From positions 59,277,382 to 59,341,381 of the forward strand of contig CM018032.1 of the NCBI GenBank assembly GCA_008638375.1: a stretch of DNA of 64,000 nucleotides, read 5' to 3'. A program made the position numbers and the translations under genes. Position 1 is the stretch's first letter. Every line of letters begins with the position of its first letter. The stretch is from Nyssa sinensis. Lineage: Eukaryota; Streptophyta; Magnoliopsida; Cornales; Nyssaceae. Below the pieces are notes generated by a model. The model did not search any database. It was not told where the DNA came from and saw only the letters and a list, made by a program, of their open reading frames with translations. Shown here in pieces: positions 11,380-23,518 of the stretch.

Positions 11380-13470
11380 TGATGCTTTTGGGGTTGACCT
11401 ACCTCTACCTCTGGGTGGAAGAGACCTTCCTTTCATTCTACCTCCCACTATCTCTCTTTGAGTTGAATCGTGTGTCGCATATGGAGATGATTGTGAAAAA
11501 TTTTCTTGACTTTGATGTCCCAATAAATACAATTAAATTTGTTTAAGTAGTGATAATATAATTAAGCAATTAATATAAAAAATTACAGCAAGTTTTACCT
11601 GTTGTAAGTTACTAGTAATTGGGGTGTCCCTGCCTTTTCTGCTTCCTTTTTCTTTAGATTTCATAGTTGCCTTTTGGCATGTTCTTTTATTGTGGTTAAG
11701 TTATTTCTCGGATGATGCATCAAACTGTCTGGGACCTCTGGATTTGCTAGGTTCTGAAACTGCCTCATTAGTTGCTCTTTTCTGTTTTTTCTTAGTGAAG
11801 AAATAAAGAAGAGAAAGGAATTTATATTTATTTCTATGTATTTAAAACTGTACAATATGAAGTCTCTGATACCATATTGAAAATTTGGAGGCTCAACTCC
11901 CAACCTTGTTCTTCCTTAAAACTCAGGTGTTAAGTAGAGGTAAATAGGGCCCTTATATATAGACCAGAGGAGCTAGAGACGGGCGATGTGAGACACTCCA
12001 ACATGTTAAGAAGAGGTAGAGAGGCCCTTATATATTGTGCAGGTGGGCTGTGCATGGCCCTTATATATTGTGCAGGTGGGCTGTGCATGGGCGATGTGGG
12101 ATCGTAGCTGAGGACAATCCAACACACCCCCTTGACCTCAGCGGCCTACAAGACTGGTTGCGGCAACGTCCAACAGAACTGGCTGTTGGGATAGGCTGAG
12201 GTAGAAGCCCAATCTGGCTCTGATACCATATTGAAAATTTGGAAGCCCAACTCTCAATTAGCTCATCCTTAAAACCCAGGTATTCTGATACCATGTTAGA
12301 ATATTCTAGATTACTCATACCACTTTGTCCCACATCGGATACACTCCCACATTGTATTCTCATATTGTACCTATAAATAGACCTCATATTGTACAGTTTT
12401 AAATACACAGAAATAAATATAAATTCCTTTCTCTTCTTTATTTCTTCATGATATCAGAGCCAAGTTGGGCTTCTACCTCAGCTTATCCCAACAGCCAGTT
12501 CTGTTAGACGTTGCCACAACCAGTCTTGTAGGCCGCTGAGGTCAAGGGGGTATGTTGGATTGTCCTCAGCTACGATCCCACATCGCCCATGCACAGCCCA
12601 CCTGCACAATATATAAGGGCCCTCTCTACCTCTCCTTAACACCTGAGATTTAAGGATGAGCTAATTGAGAGTTGGGCTTCCAAATTTTATATACTTAGGT
12701 CTGCGAGGTAGTCTCCTAAAGGGTGGAGATTGGATAGGGTCACCAGTAGCTAGTGTCCAGATAGAATGGTCAACAATAGGATGAATTATGCCTCCATGTA
12801 TAGCTAGGTATGTCATCTTACTATAACATGAATCACGAGGATCTTCCAAGTCTAATCTCTTGTAAGTAACAACTATTGCATGCTCACGTCGGATGCTTGG
12901 CAAATCTCATTCCCTACAAATACACTTTTTGTTTCCAATGTGAGCTCCATAAGATTTTCCCTCATCCAAAACATCAAATTCATACCCACCGGCAAAAAAA
13001 AAATATTGCACTCCCTTGACCGATCTATCACATGATTTAATTTCTTTCTAATGTTGGGTGTCACCAAAGATGTCCAAATACAGCCTTTGTCAAACCTCAT
13101 TTGAATCGTAGTCATTACTTTACATGTTATCCCTTCTAGCATGATTAATATGGATTTACTCCTAAGATAACCTACTCAACGATTGAAAGACTCGGTCAAA
13201 TTATTTATGATGTGGTCACTCGCATGCCTAATATCAAAGGCATGTCTTGCTCATGAATGCAGTGGCACTTTCATGAGTCAAAGTGTAGGCGTTTTGGGAA
13301 AGTCCTTTCAATCTCTCCATTGCTTCTTTGAAAGTCCATTGATTATAAACTCTAAGAGCCTTTTAAAAGAACTTTTTCAACAAAAGATCAGAAAATCTAC
13401 TCATAAAGTTATTAAACAGATATCTGCAATTAGAGGCAGTCTTGGAGGAGGCCAGGGGGCAATTCCCCCC
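11380..13470 (-). pseudogene. Mutator-like (MULE) transposase remnant
   Basis: Read on the minus strand, this resembles the C-terminal half of plant MuDR-type transposases. The pieces are HIINNLTESFN near 13180, then MLEGITCKVMTTIQMRF and VTPNIRKKLNHV at 13142-13020. After a frameshift come RREHAIVVTYKRLDLEDP, YLAIHGGIIHPI and LPRRPK down to 12699. It then jumps a 0.9-kb insertion to KKQKRATNEAVSEPSKSRGP and, after a stop, HNKRTC, the end of a zinc knuckle, followed by a Gly/Arg-rich tail near 11400-11470. Stops and frameshifts show it is dead. The DDE catalytic region is not recognisable here. Confidence 0.8.
11796..12693. mobile_element. Palindromic LTR/TRIM-like insertion inside the transposase remnant
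   Basis: An 898-bp insertion is flanked by the 5-bp repeat CTTAG at 11791-11795 and 12694-12698. Removing it with one repeat restores the transposase phrase RRPK-KKQKR. It contains a likely 155-bp LTR at 12294-12448 (TGTTAG to TTCTTCA) followed by TGATATCAGAGCCA, like a primer site for initiator tRNA-Met. The left arm, 11796 to about 12270, carries much of the same sequence in reverse complement. It includes the LTR end at 11796-11866 and the block 12103-12222, which mirrors 12450-12580. It has no coding capacity. It is best read as two terminal-repeat miniature retroelements, or one rearranged one, in opposite orientation. Confidence 0.65.
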
Positions 13471-13779
13471 CCCCCCCCCAAAAAAAAAAAAAAAAACCCA
13501 TTTTGAAAAATTAAAAAATCCCCTTAAAATTTAAAAAATTAGGAGTCGTCCCTCAAAATTTTTCATATTTCCATAGAAATCCCCTTCAATTTTATTTAAA
13601 ATTGTTGCCCCCAACTTCTTGGTCTGGGTCCAATAGTCTTATTGCTATTAGGAACCACATCATCTCAAGTTGTGTCCAATACTCCATTAACTACTAGAAA
13701 TCACTTAAATTTAAAAAATAGGACTAACAATCTTTAATTTGCTAGGAACTCCAGTAATTTTATTTGATAATATGCCCAA
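13471..13779. other. Spacer with C/A homopolymers
   Basis: A C-run followed by an A-run lies at about 13466-13497. AT-rich sequence with repeated 'cccct.aaaattt' phrases follows, of the sort left by decayed repeats. There is no gene. Confidence 0.5.
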
Positions 13780-14300
13780 TCAAATGATCAAATAAGAGTA
13801 CGAGGAATTTGGAGCGAAGTGGTTTTGCTTTCTTGTGGGTATTAAAATCTAGCAAAGTGGATGAAAATGAAACTAAAGAGCTTTCAGGAGTTGCTAGCCG
13901 ATTCATTCCTTGAAAGGACAAAGAAAAAGGGGATGATAGTGAAGGGATGGGTGACTTAAGAAGGGGTTGGGTCAGTGACAACCAATCCATTATATATCAA
14001 AGAGATTAAAAAAACAAAATATTCACAAGTCCAAAAACACTTTACGCCAAATGGGAGAAAGAAAAAAAAAATTGGGGGGGCTAAACTTTTCTTTTGGAAA
14101 AATTTTAGGGGAGATCTTGTTTTTTTATAAGTTGGGGTGAAGGACTTTAAGATGAAGGGGAATTGAGTGAGGTGGTGGCTGATAGGTTCATGTGGAGTAG
14201 TGAAGGAAAAAGGCTTGGTGGTGAAAATTTGGGAGAATCAAGAGGAGATTTGGGTCACCCAACAGTTGGGTTTGTGAGTCATTGTGGGGTGGAACCTAAT
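13780..14300 (+). pseudogene. Two glycosyltransferase fragments from UGT708-like copies
   Basis: From about 13783 to 13960 the sequence matches 3933-4115 of the open UGT. It covers the FLWVLKSSKVDENET region and ends with KKKGMIVKGWVT and a stop. After about 180 bp of spacer, 14151-14300 matches the third UGT pseudogene (5875-6002), including the GHPTVGF region and SHCGVE. The first piece retains the family Trp that the open copy has lost. These are remnants of the duplicated UGT block. Confidence 0.75.
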
Positions 14301-14544
14301 GAGGACTCAAAAATGCAAGCAAGTTGTGGGAGTCCTGGAAGATCCTCAAAACCAGATCAGATGAAGATCAAGCCACAAACTCATTAAAGCTACAACCAAC
14401 CTGATAAAACAAACAAACAAACACACAACAACAACAACAACAAAATCCTTAACAATGGATAGAATTTTTCTTGTATTAGATGCCACCTCTGGATGGAAGA
14501 AGTTCAAAGCTATCTCTTATTAGTGCAACAAATGAATATACCAC

Positions 14545-17500
14545 TTAGACAGAAAGAGCACTCTTTGAAATGAAATCAAAAGATATTCCATTCTCTTGGA
14601 GTCTTTCTTGGAGATCCGTTGAGCCAAATACAATCCCGGGTGGAAAAACACCTCCCTTTGGCAGGTTGTTACGTTGACTCAGTAGAATAAGAGCACACTG
14701 AAGTAGAATTATTGGAGTGGTCAGATAACCAATCTCAGGTCCCATTACTCTTGTTATTATTTCCATATCGGGCTTCATGTTCCCCTTTGAGACAAGACTG
14801 CAGTCACTAAATCCATGTCCGACAAACCACATCTTAAAGGAAGCACTTGTCACCTCATCCTCAGTGGGACCCTTCTTCCTGAACCACCCAAGGCTGAAGA
14901 ATGAGGGAAATTTGAGGAGAAGCCACCTCCCAAAAGAAGTTTTACCCAAGAGCCCCATGAACAACCCAACAGTGATGAATCGATAGATGCCCAACAAAGA
15001 CTTGGACCCTATCTTCACACCAAAGTGAGCCGGCTTCACTGATGACCAGAAAATCTTCCTTTTCTCGATCTGTTCAGCACTCTCATTAGCCCCAAGAAGA
15101 CCACTGGGATTTTCTGTCAGAGTTGCAAGTGTTCTTCGGACAACAATAGCATCTGCTGATGGTAGCTTTACAGCCCAAAGACCAATCTTCTCCTGATGTT
15201 CTATTACTTTTCCTTTGGGAGGAGGGGGGCCAGGAATCTGCAAATAAATGGGCAATTTTAATATCAGTATATACAGCCCCAATTTATCAAGCTGATTCAG
15301 AAGTTGTCATCATTACTACTACTACCAGTACTGTTGCTCCTCCAAAAAAAAAGATCAGTCCCAACACACGATGCTCCCACCACTACGAGGTCTAGGAAGG
15401 GTTAAAACATATGCAGCCTTACTCCCACAAGCGGATGAGGCTGATTCCGCAATTCAAACCATTAATCTTCAGTTCAAAATGAAGCAATCTTACCGTTGCA
15501 ACAAGACGCGCCCTTACTACTACTACAACTGAAAAATAATATGAGAAAAAAAACTGAAAAATATGTTTTGTCCTAACAGTGCAATGGACACATTACACAT
15601 CTCACTGAGAATGATGATACCACATCCAATTTGAAGTTTATTGGGAAAATCTTTCTCATCATTCCTAACCAAGGAATCGAATTTATTTCTAGCATCCACT
15701 TTAAATTAACTAGAAAATGTGACATAAGATGGTTTTATATAAGCACTGGATAGATCCTAGGAGCTATCCACTTTAAATTAATTAAAAAATAAATGTAACA
15801 GAAGATGGTTTTATATTACCACGATGGTTTTATATTACCACCGGATATATCCTAGGGGCAATCCATGAGATGGTTGAGTGTTAAAAGCCCTACAGTAGAG
15901 AAGGGAGTATGACCTCATGCACTAACAGTCCTATGGATTATCGTAACTTGGAAAGCAAGAAAACACATTGCCGCAATCATAAATTAAACATTGTGCGTAG
16001 TGGTCAATAATAGAATAAGGCAATCATTAATTCGACATTGTTCATAGTGGTCCATGCTAGATTGTAACAAACTAGATAATAATAAGTTCAACACCTCCTC
16101 CTCACACATCTACCACCACCACCAAAAATATTGAAAATTAATAAAAGACCTCTGCAAAAATATAGTGAAAGCACTTGAATGAACCCTTAATAATTCAGCC
16201 TGGTTTTTATGAATTGAATATATAAAGAAAAACAAACTAGAAGTCAAATTGTTATGAATTTCTCTTTCACCCAGCCTCACAAAGTAGTCAGTAGCATTCT
16301 AAGGTTTGATCTATAAAATAAGTATAGCTTTTAGAACAATATAAGCCCGCTTGCTCGCTTAGGTAATGCCAGCACTCCTCAATCTTATTAACCTCTTTGT
16401 GTTGCTATTATTGTCATTGAAGTCTTGAGACCACCAAGAGTTCGCTTGAGTGGTATCTTTTCCATCTTTCAAATAAGAGGTTGACGGTTCAAGTCCAAAT
16501 TGGGACAAGAGGGTGTGTGGCTTACCTATCAAAAAAAAAAAAAATTTGTCGTTGAAGTCTTGAGACTAGCTACCTAAGGAAAATATATTAAAAACAATGC
16601 AAGTCAGCAAAATGAGAAAATTTCACTGCAAGAACTGGAACCATTGATTTAAACAACAGAAACAACATTTAAAAGACCAGTTGTCTGGCCAAATCATCAA
16701 GGGAGCAAATGTTTGCTGGATCGATCAAACCAAAATTCCTAAACTGAAGAAAATCAGTTATATTGATGATTTTCTAAAAGCAAGAAACTGCGGACACCAA
16801 CTATCCAAAGGAAAGACTAAAAAGCAATCATAACAACTTCCAATGAGCACACTAGTATCTTGATTACATTACAAATATATTTCATCCATATGATGTAAAA
16901 ACAGGAAACAACAATTACAAATTCCAAAGGAGAGTAAAACAACTGAAACCAAACCACAAATCAAGTAGTAGCTGTTTAATTGCAGAGAAAACTGAGGAAA
17001 ATAAGAAAAAAAATTTCAAATTATGTTACCTAAGAAATGAAAATAAACTTCTAAATTTCTAATTATGTTATTTAGGTTTTCAAATATGATAAACTCAACT
17101 CAAGAGAGGCCCGTATCTGTATTTAGGCTCAATTTATTGGACCACATAATTTTCACAAGCCTTAAACAAACAGAGTCAGACAGAGTATGAAGCAAATTGG
17201 ATAAAGGCTAGAAGATGCATACTAAGATAATAAAAAATTAAAAAAAAAAAAAAGATACCAAAATTAAGGCCAAGAGAAATTAACTGCGGCCTTTTTTGAC
17301 CAAGTGAAACCTACTCTAACATGATACTATTCCTCAAGGTTAACAAAGACACCATAACTGCTCTCTGAATAAGAATTGTCTGAGTAAACCACATATAATG
17401 CTGATACGTATTAACAACATTTCATACCAAAGCTTAGTATTTAATCTTTATGCATATTTTATATAAACAATACAAATATACACGTGTAATGTATGTGTAT

Positions 17501-18241
17501 GTATATGCCCCACGCACACACAAAGGGGCAGGAAGGTCAATGGATAAAAGAAAGAAAATTTCTTACCACGGGCCGAGCTCTTCTGGGTCTCGACCGCCTC
17601 AATTCCTGCAACTTGTCCGCATTAGCCACCCCCAAAACCGCCGACTCGTATGTCCCGAAATTCCCAACAACCGTCTTGTCCGACTCCAGACTCAAATACG
17701 CTTCGACCAGGTTCGGCGCAGCCGGAGACACCCACTGCCTCGAATTAAAGATCAGCCCCAGTTCAGCCGGAACAGAATCAAACCCACAAGCCGAAACCAC
17801 CAAAGAACCCTTTTCCACCGCTTTGTCATGGTACGTTGCCTCCATTCTTTCCATGAACTCAGGCTCGCCGCAAATATCCAAGTAATCACATCCCGAATCA
17901 ACGCAGGCAGTGACAACAGGTTCTCCGTAAAGGCGGAAAGGGCCAACGCAGTTGAGAATGAGCTTGGTTTGGGCGGCGAGGCGGCGTAGGGATGATGGGT
18001 CGGAGGTGTCGGCGGTGAGAATGGGGATGGACGGTGGAGGGTTTGGGCGAGAGGCCCATGTTAGGGCTTGGGCTAATTTGGTAGGATTGCGGCCGGCAAG
18101 GGCAAGGGTTTTGAGTGGAGAAGAAGGGACATTGAAAAATTTGAGAGCTTCTCTGACTACATACTTGCCTGTGAAACCTGAAGCACCCAAGATTATGAGG
18201 TCATAGGTGGGACGACCACAGTGTTCTTGATCTTCCTCCAT
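14545..18241 (-). CDS. Saccharopine dehydrogenase-like oxidoreductase, copy 2, intact
   Basis: Two exons, 18241-17567 and 15237-14545, join in phase 0 to give 455 residues, about the length of the Arabidopsis At5g39410 protein. The N-terminal Rossmann domain has LGASGFTGKY near residues 18-27 and PEFMERMEATYHDKA near the middle. The C-terminal half carries IPGPPPPKG, FGRWLLLKFPS and PPGIVFGSTD. The family resembles saccharopine dehydrogenase and trans-acting enoyl reductases; its substrate in plants is not established and location is often predicted to be mitochondrial or lipid-associated. The donor is GTAAG at 17566 and the acceptor CAG at 15238. The 2329-bp intron holds a SINE. This copy retains the 20 bp missing from copy 1 and is probably the working gene. 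Confidence 0.9.
16432..16545 (+). mobile_element. tRNA-derived SINE in the oxidoreductase intron
   Basis: This is a 114-bp sequence with a pol III A-box-like GCTTGAGTGGT near 16444, a B-box GGTTCAAGTCC near 16487, and a 3' end TACCTATC followed by an A14 run. It is flanked by 21-bp direct repeats at 16411-16431 and 16546-16566 with one mismatch, the expected target-site duplication of retroposition. It lies on the strand opposite the host gene. Confidence 0.8.
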
Positions 18242-18468
18242 GGTTGAATGAATGAATTGAATACAGCAGGAAAGAAATGAGATTAAAGACTTATGACTTG
18301 AGAGAGTTGAAAGCAGGAAGTAGAAGTGAGGCCGTTGAGAAATGCCCTTTATGAGCTCTTGCCTATTTTGTGTACAGGAAATAGAGAGGTAGACAGTTGT
18401 GATCTTGTGTGCTAACTGGGACTAGGATATTGTTTTTATATTTAAAAGGAAAAAGTAACATCGTCAAG
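18242..18468. promoter_or_regulatory. Promoter and leader region of oxidoreductase copy 2
   Basis: This is the upstream side of the minus-strand gene. The segment is closely similar to 9465-9720 upstream of copy 1, so the duplication took the proximal promoter with it. No clear TATA box stands out. Confidence 0.4.
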
Positions 18469-18540
18469 GGTTCTATGGTGTAGTGGTTAGCACTCTGGAC
18501 TTTGAATCCAGCGACCTGGGTTCGACTCCCGGTAGGACCT
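18469..18540 (+). tRNA. tRNA-Gln (anticodon UUG)
   Basis: This 72-nt gene folds as a standard cloverleaf. The acceptor GGTTCTA pairs with TAGGACC, the D-arm is TGGTGTAGTGGTTAGCA, the anticodon loop CTTTGAA gives TTG, and the T-arm contains GGTTCGACTCC. An upstream CAA (about 18465-18467) and a downstream T10 run at 18542-18551 fit a plant pol III unit. CCA is not encoded, as expected. Confidence 0.97.
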
Positions 18541-18541
18541 C

Positions 18542-18551
18542 TTTTTTTTTT
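18542..18551 (+). terminator. RNA polymerase III terminator of tRNA-Gln
   Basis: A run of ten T starts two bases after the tRNA 3' end, the usual pol III stop. Confidence 0.85.
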
Positions 18552-18782
18552 ATTATCATGCTCATTCATGTAACCATAGAATGATGCAATTATCTTTGTT
18601 CCTTTGGATTTTCTAATCCATTTCATCAACATGCCTTTTATTATTAACAACGTTGTGATTTTTTACCCCTTCATTTTTGGATAAGGTGGAGCTCTTTCTA
18701 CTCCATTATTTGATGGAACTATACCCCTTCTTGTAGTATACAAGACAAGTTGGACAATGATTCAACTGCAAAACAAAAATTA

Positions 18783-18817
<35 letters not shown>

Positions 18818-19333
18818 ATTTGAGCAAAGGTGACTATGACACGATTAATGATAGTAGTTCACAATTAGTTCTTGTGTCACAAGACATTATTATATGTTAA
18901 GTAAAGATTGTTCACAAGTGATTATGAAATACAATTTATTTTATTTTATTTCAGGAGATGTACTATATAAATTCAAAAAATACATTAAATACATATAATA
19001 TAAATTATAAATAATTAAATATTTAATAAAGTAACTATCAAAAAATAAAATATATGAAAATTGCATTTTTAAGATCACCTTTTTCACTTGTACTACACTC
19101 CCAACTGAACAAATGCAATTTACCTCAGTAAATAAGGAATGCAACATTTTATTCCTGACAAATTTTACAAGTTCACTCAGGATACCACAAGTTTAAGGAA
19201 GAGAGAATTAAGTCTATATGAAAATGTATTGTTCCATGGCTAAGGTAACCAAAGAAACCACAATAACTGATTCCCCACTCCCTTAAAGCTTGGCTCTCTT
19301 ACTTCCTCCTTGAAAAAACTCCAAAGTCAAAAC
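18552..19333. other. Spacer with TA microsatellite
   Basis: There is no gene. A (TA)n run lies at about 18787-18814, with AT-rich DNA around it. The right end is the 3' flank of the DUF863 gene. Confidence 0.5.
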
Positions 19334-22300
19334 TCAACATTTCAAAGCAAGAGTAGGATTACCAGTTGGACATTTCTGTCTCGGCAAACGCCTTGTTCTT
19401 TTTCCCCATCCTGTTAGACTACTATGCTCAAGTCCCAGCTCTTTATATATAGGTTGCTGTACCAGGGGCGGGCAAACTGCAGGCACAGCCAGAGAGGGAG
19501 TAGAACCCCCTAAACGCCTCCTCCCCTTACCATTCTTAGAAATGTCCCTCTGTGACAGACTTGACTGCCAAGTGCAACCACTAGCTCTAAACAGCTCTTC
19601 AATTGTTTGAAGATCCTCAGTCACCTCATGCCTCAACAGAGAAACAAGACCAGGTAGAATATCTCTTTGGAAGTCCTTCTGCTGCCTCCTCCTTCTTGCT
19701 TGACCTTTCCGAGGCCGTTTTGGCAATAAAGTGGCCCCAATTTCTTCGTCTTTCTGTTTCTCCAAGGCCGGAAGCCTACAATAGCACTCCTCAATCTTGA
19801 TTTCTATCAACTTCAACGTCATGAACTCAAAGTAATCTATCCCATCAGGAATGGACTCTTCATGACAGGCATCATTGGTACCTGTGGAAACTGCTCTGAC
19901 CTTGCACCCAAGATCACCCTTGTAAGAAGAAATTATCTCTGCAAACCAATGGAGGGAATCACTAGATGAAGCTTCTGATGGATAATGGGTGGGATCATCC
20001 GCAAGATTATGCACACCAGACGATGAGATGGCAATTATAGCCTCAGCTGCCACCCTAACAAGTTCTTCATGAGATTCCCTAGATTCGTCTAATGACAATT
20101 TAGTAGGCTTCTTAGGTTGGTCTTCTGGGGAGTCTGATTCAGGAGATAGATCCATTTCAGATTCAAGAACTGCTGGAGCCTCCAAATCTATCTCCGTGGT
20201 AGCAATCTTCACAATGGCTCTTGGGAGAGATGGAGCTGTTGGAGCCTCTTCTTCATTTAGACACAAATTCAAATCAATGTGATGTCTTAAACCAGAAATG
20301 CAACTACCTAGTCCTTTCTCTGTAACAAGATCCTTCACTTCAAGTTGATCTCCAGATTTGGGATCATGAGCCAAATTCTTCCTGGTATTATCAGCATCAA
20401 CATTAGAAGCAAGGCCTCCAGATTTGGAGGGGGAGCTCTGAGAAGTTAGATCCTTAGGGGAGTGAGGTACATTTAGAATGGAAAACCCCAGAATCTTTCT
20501 ATTACATGGACATTCATCCACTTTGATTTTCTTGAGCTCAAAATCACACACACATGTTGATGATGTAGACTCCCGAATCAAACTTAGAGAGGGACCCTTT
20601 TCCATTACAGCTTTGTGGGCAAACTGATGAAAATAGTTTTTTGAAGAATCTAAATTCATCTTATAAGAGGATTCCCTTTCTTTGGTCAGTTTGCCACTTG
20701 AAAATGCCTTTGCTTTAAGCCAAGGCAGTCCTCCCTTAGGGTTATCATGCATCCTTTGCCCATCTAAAAATCCAGGATTTTGTTGAGGAATCACCTCGTC
20801 ATGAAACCTGGAGGGAGGTACCAAATCAGTGTTTGTATCCTTTGCAGGCTTCACATCCATGCAGTCTGAAGCCCTATCGTATTTCATAGGACCATGTGGC
20901 ACAAATTGTTCAGCCTCTGAAATATTGCCAGTGGTACCACTCTGGAAATCAAATCCAATTGATGAGCAGCAAACCTGTAATTGTTTAGTATCCAACTGGG
21001 AACCAGAACATGGGCCAGTTTGGTAGGATATTTCAGCTGTTGAACTAGAAATCGACCTCAAACAGCTATTAGCATGCATCTGGCCTCCAACAAACTCTGG
21101 GCTTTGCATGAATCCATTAGAACTCTTATTGGCTGGATCAGAGCTGCTACCCCAAGGATTTTCTCGAACTGATATCACATTCTGGATCAAGCTATTTGAA
21201 GGCTTCCTCCATGATGAATCAGAGTTGGCCACATCAGATTGAGGAAAAAGTGGCCAAAGACTGCAGATATGGGGTGCCACAACAGATTGATCATGCCTTC
21301 CTTCAGAAATTTCCACACCAAAAATTTTCCTTTTTCCCTGAGTTTGAGTCTTACTCTGATCAGATGGGAGAAATGTTAGAGGCTCGTGGACTTTCCTAGG
21401 TTCAACTTGTAATGATTTAAATGGTGTCGGTGAATCTTTTGGAGAGACAACTCGATGCAAAGAATTGGAGTGGCATCTAGTTTTCCCTGAAAGGGAGGAA
21501 AGAGCCAAATCAAATGACCTGTTTATATTGTGGAACAACCTTCTATACAACAGCTAAATTGCTAAAGAACCTTTTTTCCAATGCTTTCTTCGTTGCAATG
21601 GATATTGCTAATGGGACAAATAAAGGATCGTAGCAACATTGGCTCCCAACAAGAAAAACCACAAGTATTACATTAGTTCCCTTTGCACTGGACAGAAGTA
21701 GGGAAATGACTTCCACCTCTAATTCTAAGAATACAATTAATAAAGAAACAATGAGTTTTATGCCAGAGAATGACTCCTTTGGGACAAACAAATATTCAGC
21801 TTTCTTTTGAAATTCTTCAAGATAAAAGACTTCTACCACATATACCTGTGCACAAAAATCTAAGAAGAATCTCTTTGCCAGTTATATGCATGTTGATTAA
21901 CATTATGAATTGTTAATGATTAAGCTCAAATCCCAACAAACCCCTATACCCAACCCCCCAACCCCCCCCCCCCCCTTTTTAGATATATCAGGATCAGTTT
22001 TCTGGTTTTAGTTTTGCATTATTAATTCTTCAGATTTCTTCATCCTTTGTCAAGAAATAAGAGTTATGACAAAAGATCCTCGTGAAATAAAAACCAACCC
22101 AACAAATTAAGAAAATAAAAAAAGTGAATCCAAAAATGGAAAGAAAGAGCAATATTACAAAAACATCCTTACCAGCTTCAAAGTTGCCAGTGAACTGCTC
22201 TTTTTGGTCCCTTTTATTCTCTGAATGTGAACTGTTGAGGCAGATTCCTCTATCCCTTCCTACAAGGGAGCTTTGAGAGGATGTGTTAGATAAAAGATGG

Positions 22301-23517
22301 AAGCCTGAAGTGCCTGAATTTGAATTCACAGAGACATCCTTCCTTCTTATGTCCTCTTTGAGGCAGATGATATTGCATAAATTATCAACAGAAGCTGAAA
22401 CAGATGTTTCCTCAAACTGGATAGGTTCATTCAAATCAGCCATATCACAGGTTTTCCTTAAATACAAATTACATCTTGAAGCATCACAATTACAGCCAGA
22501 GTTCAGAGCACTGCCAAGAGACAAGTTTACATTTCTCCCATGTATGAACTCACAATTCCTGTTAAGAGGGTAACTTTCCACCCCTAACACTCCAGAAACT
22601 CTTTCTTCTAGTGTTTTGCCTTCATTATTCAAATACAGACCAGCTGAATGTTCAAGGTTGAACATTCTTTTCTGAAACATGTTGTTGCATTTAGACTCGA
22701 GAGTTTCACAGTCCCTTAAAATTACTCTCTCTTGGGAGGGAAAAGGATTGGACATGTTCTCCCCTTTCATAAAACTAAGAGGAGATTGGATGCTATCAGT
22801 AGCTTGTGTAGATGGTCTGCCAAAAATTGAATCCATAAAGGGAAAATTAGAGAGGTTCCATGTCTTGTTGGCATCTTCTAAAGAAGATAGAAAGGGCTTT
22901 GACTGTGATGTTTCTGCCGATATTGGATGTTTGAGTACTTCTCTCCTTCTAATTTCATTCATCAAGTCCCTCTGTCTTTTATAAAGATGGTGGAGTTCTT
23001 GCAGCTGGATGACCAGAACACAGTCAAGAAAACAATGATGTCAAAGAAATCCATTGGTTAAATAGGAAACCAAGTCCACTTTGTATTGAGCCATGAGGGG
23101 CCTTTATTTCATAACCCATGACTCTCACATGAATGCTCAATAAATAATAAGTCAAAAATTGAAGTGATTAATCACAAACCCAAATCATTAAAAGAACAAT
23201 GCACCATCTTTCTAAAAGTCAGCTCAAAAGGCATTACAGAGAAGAATTCATAACTTGAGAGGTAAAGTTGAGAAAACACATACCTGATGCCTGAAAATGG
23301 ATTCATGCTTCAAAATAGTTTTTCTCAGTTGTTCCCTGGGATACCCCAAATATCCATCTATGGCTGGCCTTGTCAAGAATGATTCTTTATACTGGCTATT
23401 TTTCAAGGTTTTGTCTTCATGATATAAGCCCCAGATACCACTGCCCACATTATCATTTAGATCCCTCACAGAATAATATCCTGGAAAGTATGTCTTGGAT
23501 TGTATTTCAGTTCCCAT
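19334..23517 (-). CDS. DUF863 family nuclear-type protein
   Basis: This plant-specific DUF863 protein has no proven function. Exons: 23517-23284 (78 codons, MGTEIQSKTYFPGYY start), 23004-22173, a 14-nt microexon 21859-21846, and 21553-19334. With the microexon, the coding length is 3300 nt and 1099 residues, near the family norm of about 1000-1100. Family hallmarks are YFPGYYSVRDLND, LHHLYKRQRDLMNEIRRRE, LPWLKAKAF, RKILGFSIL, HIDLNLCLNEEE, and the C-terminal block with WFAEIISSYKGDLGCK, YFEFMTLKLIEIKIEEYC-like sequence and RPRKGQARRRRQQKDFQRDIL. The basic RPRKGQARRRRQQK stretch looks like a nuclear signal. A CAG acceptor two bases before the ATG implies a 5' UTR intron of about 2.3 kb. Confidence 0.92.
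21846..21859 (-). other. Predicted 14-nt microexon of the DUF863 gene
   Basis: Exon 2 ends in phase 1 (GCT G, donor GTAAGG) and the last exon opens in phase 0 (CTGTTGTATAG after TTTAG). Direct joining gives a stop within a few codons. The sequence ATTTTTGTGCACAG lies between TTCTTCTTAG and GTATATG, a good acceptor and donor. Its 14 nt supply the missing phase and encode D-F-C-A-Q across the junction. It is inferred from frame and splice sites only. Confidence 0.75.
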
Positions 23518-23518
23518 T

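Noticed and set aside
21543..21839. 98-codon minus-strand frame in the last DUF863 intron
   Set aside because: It starts in the intron just after the microexon donor and overlaps the true acceptor. It is read-through of intron sequence and does not resemble the family.
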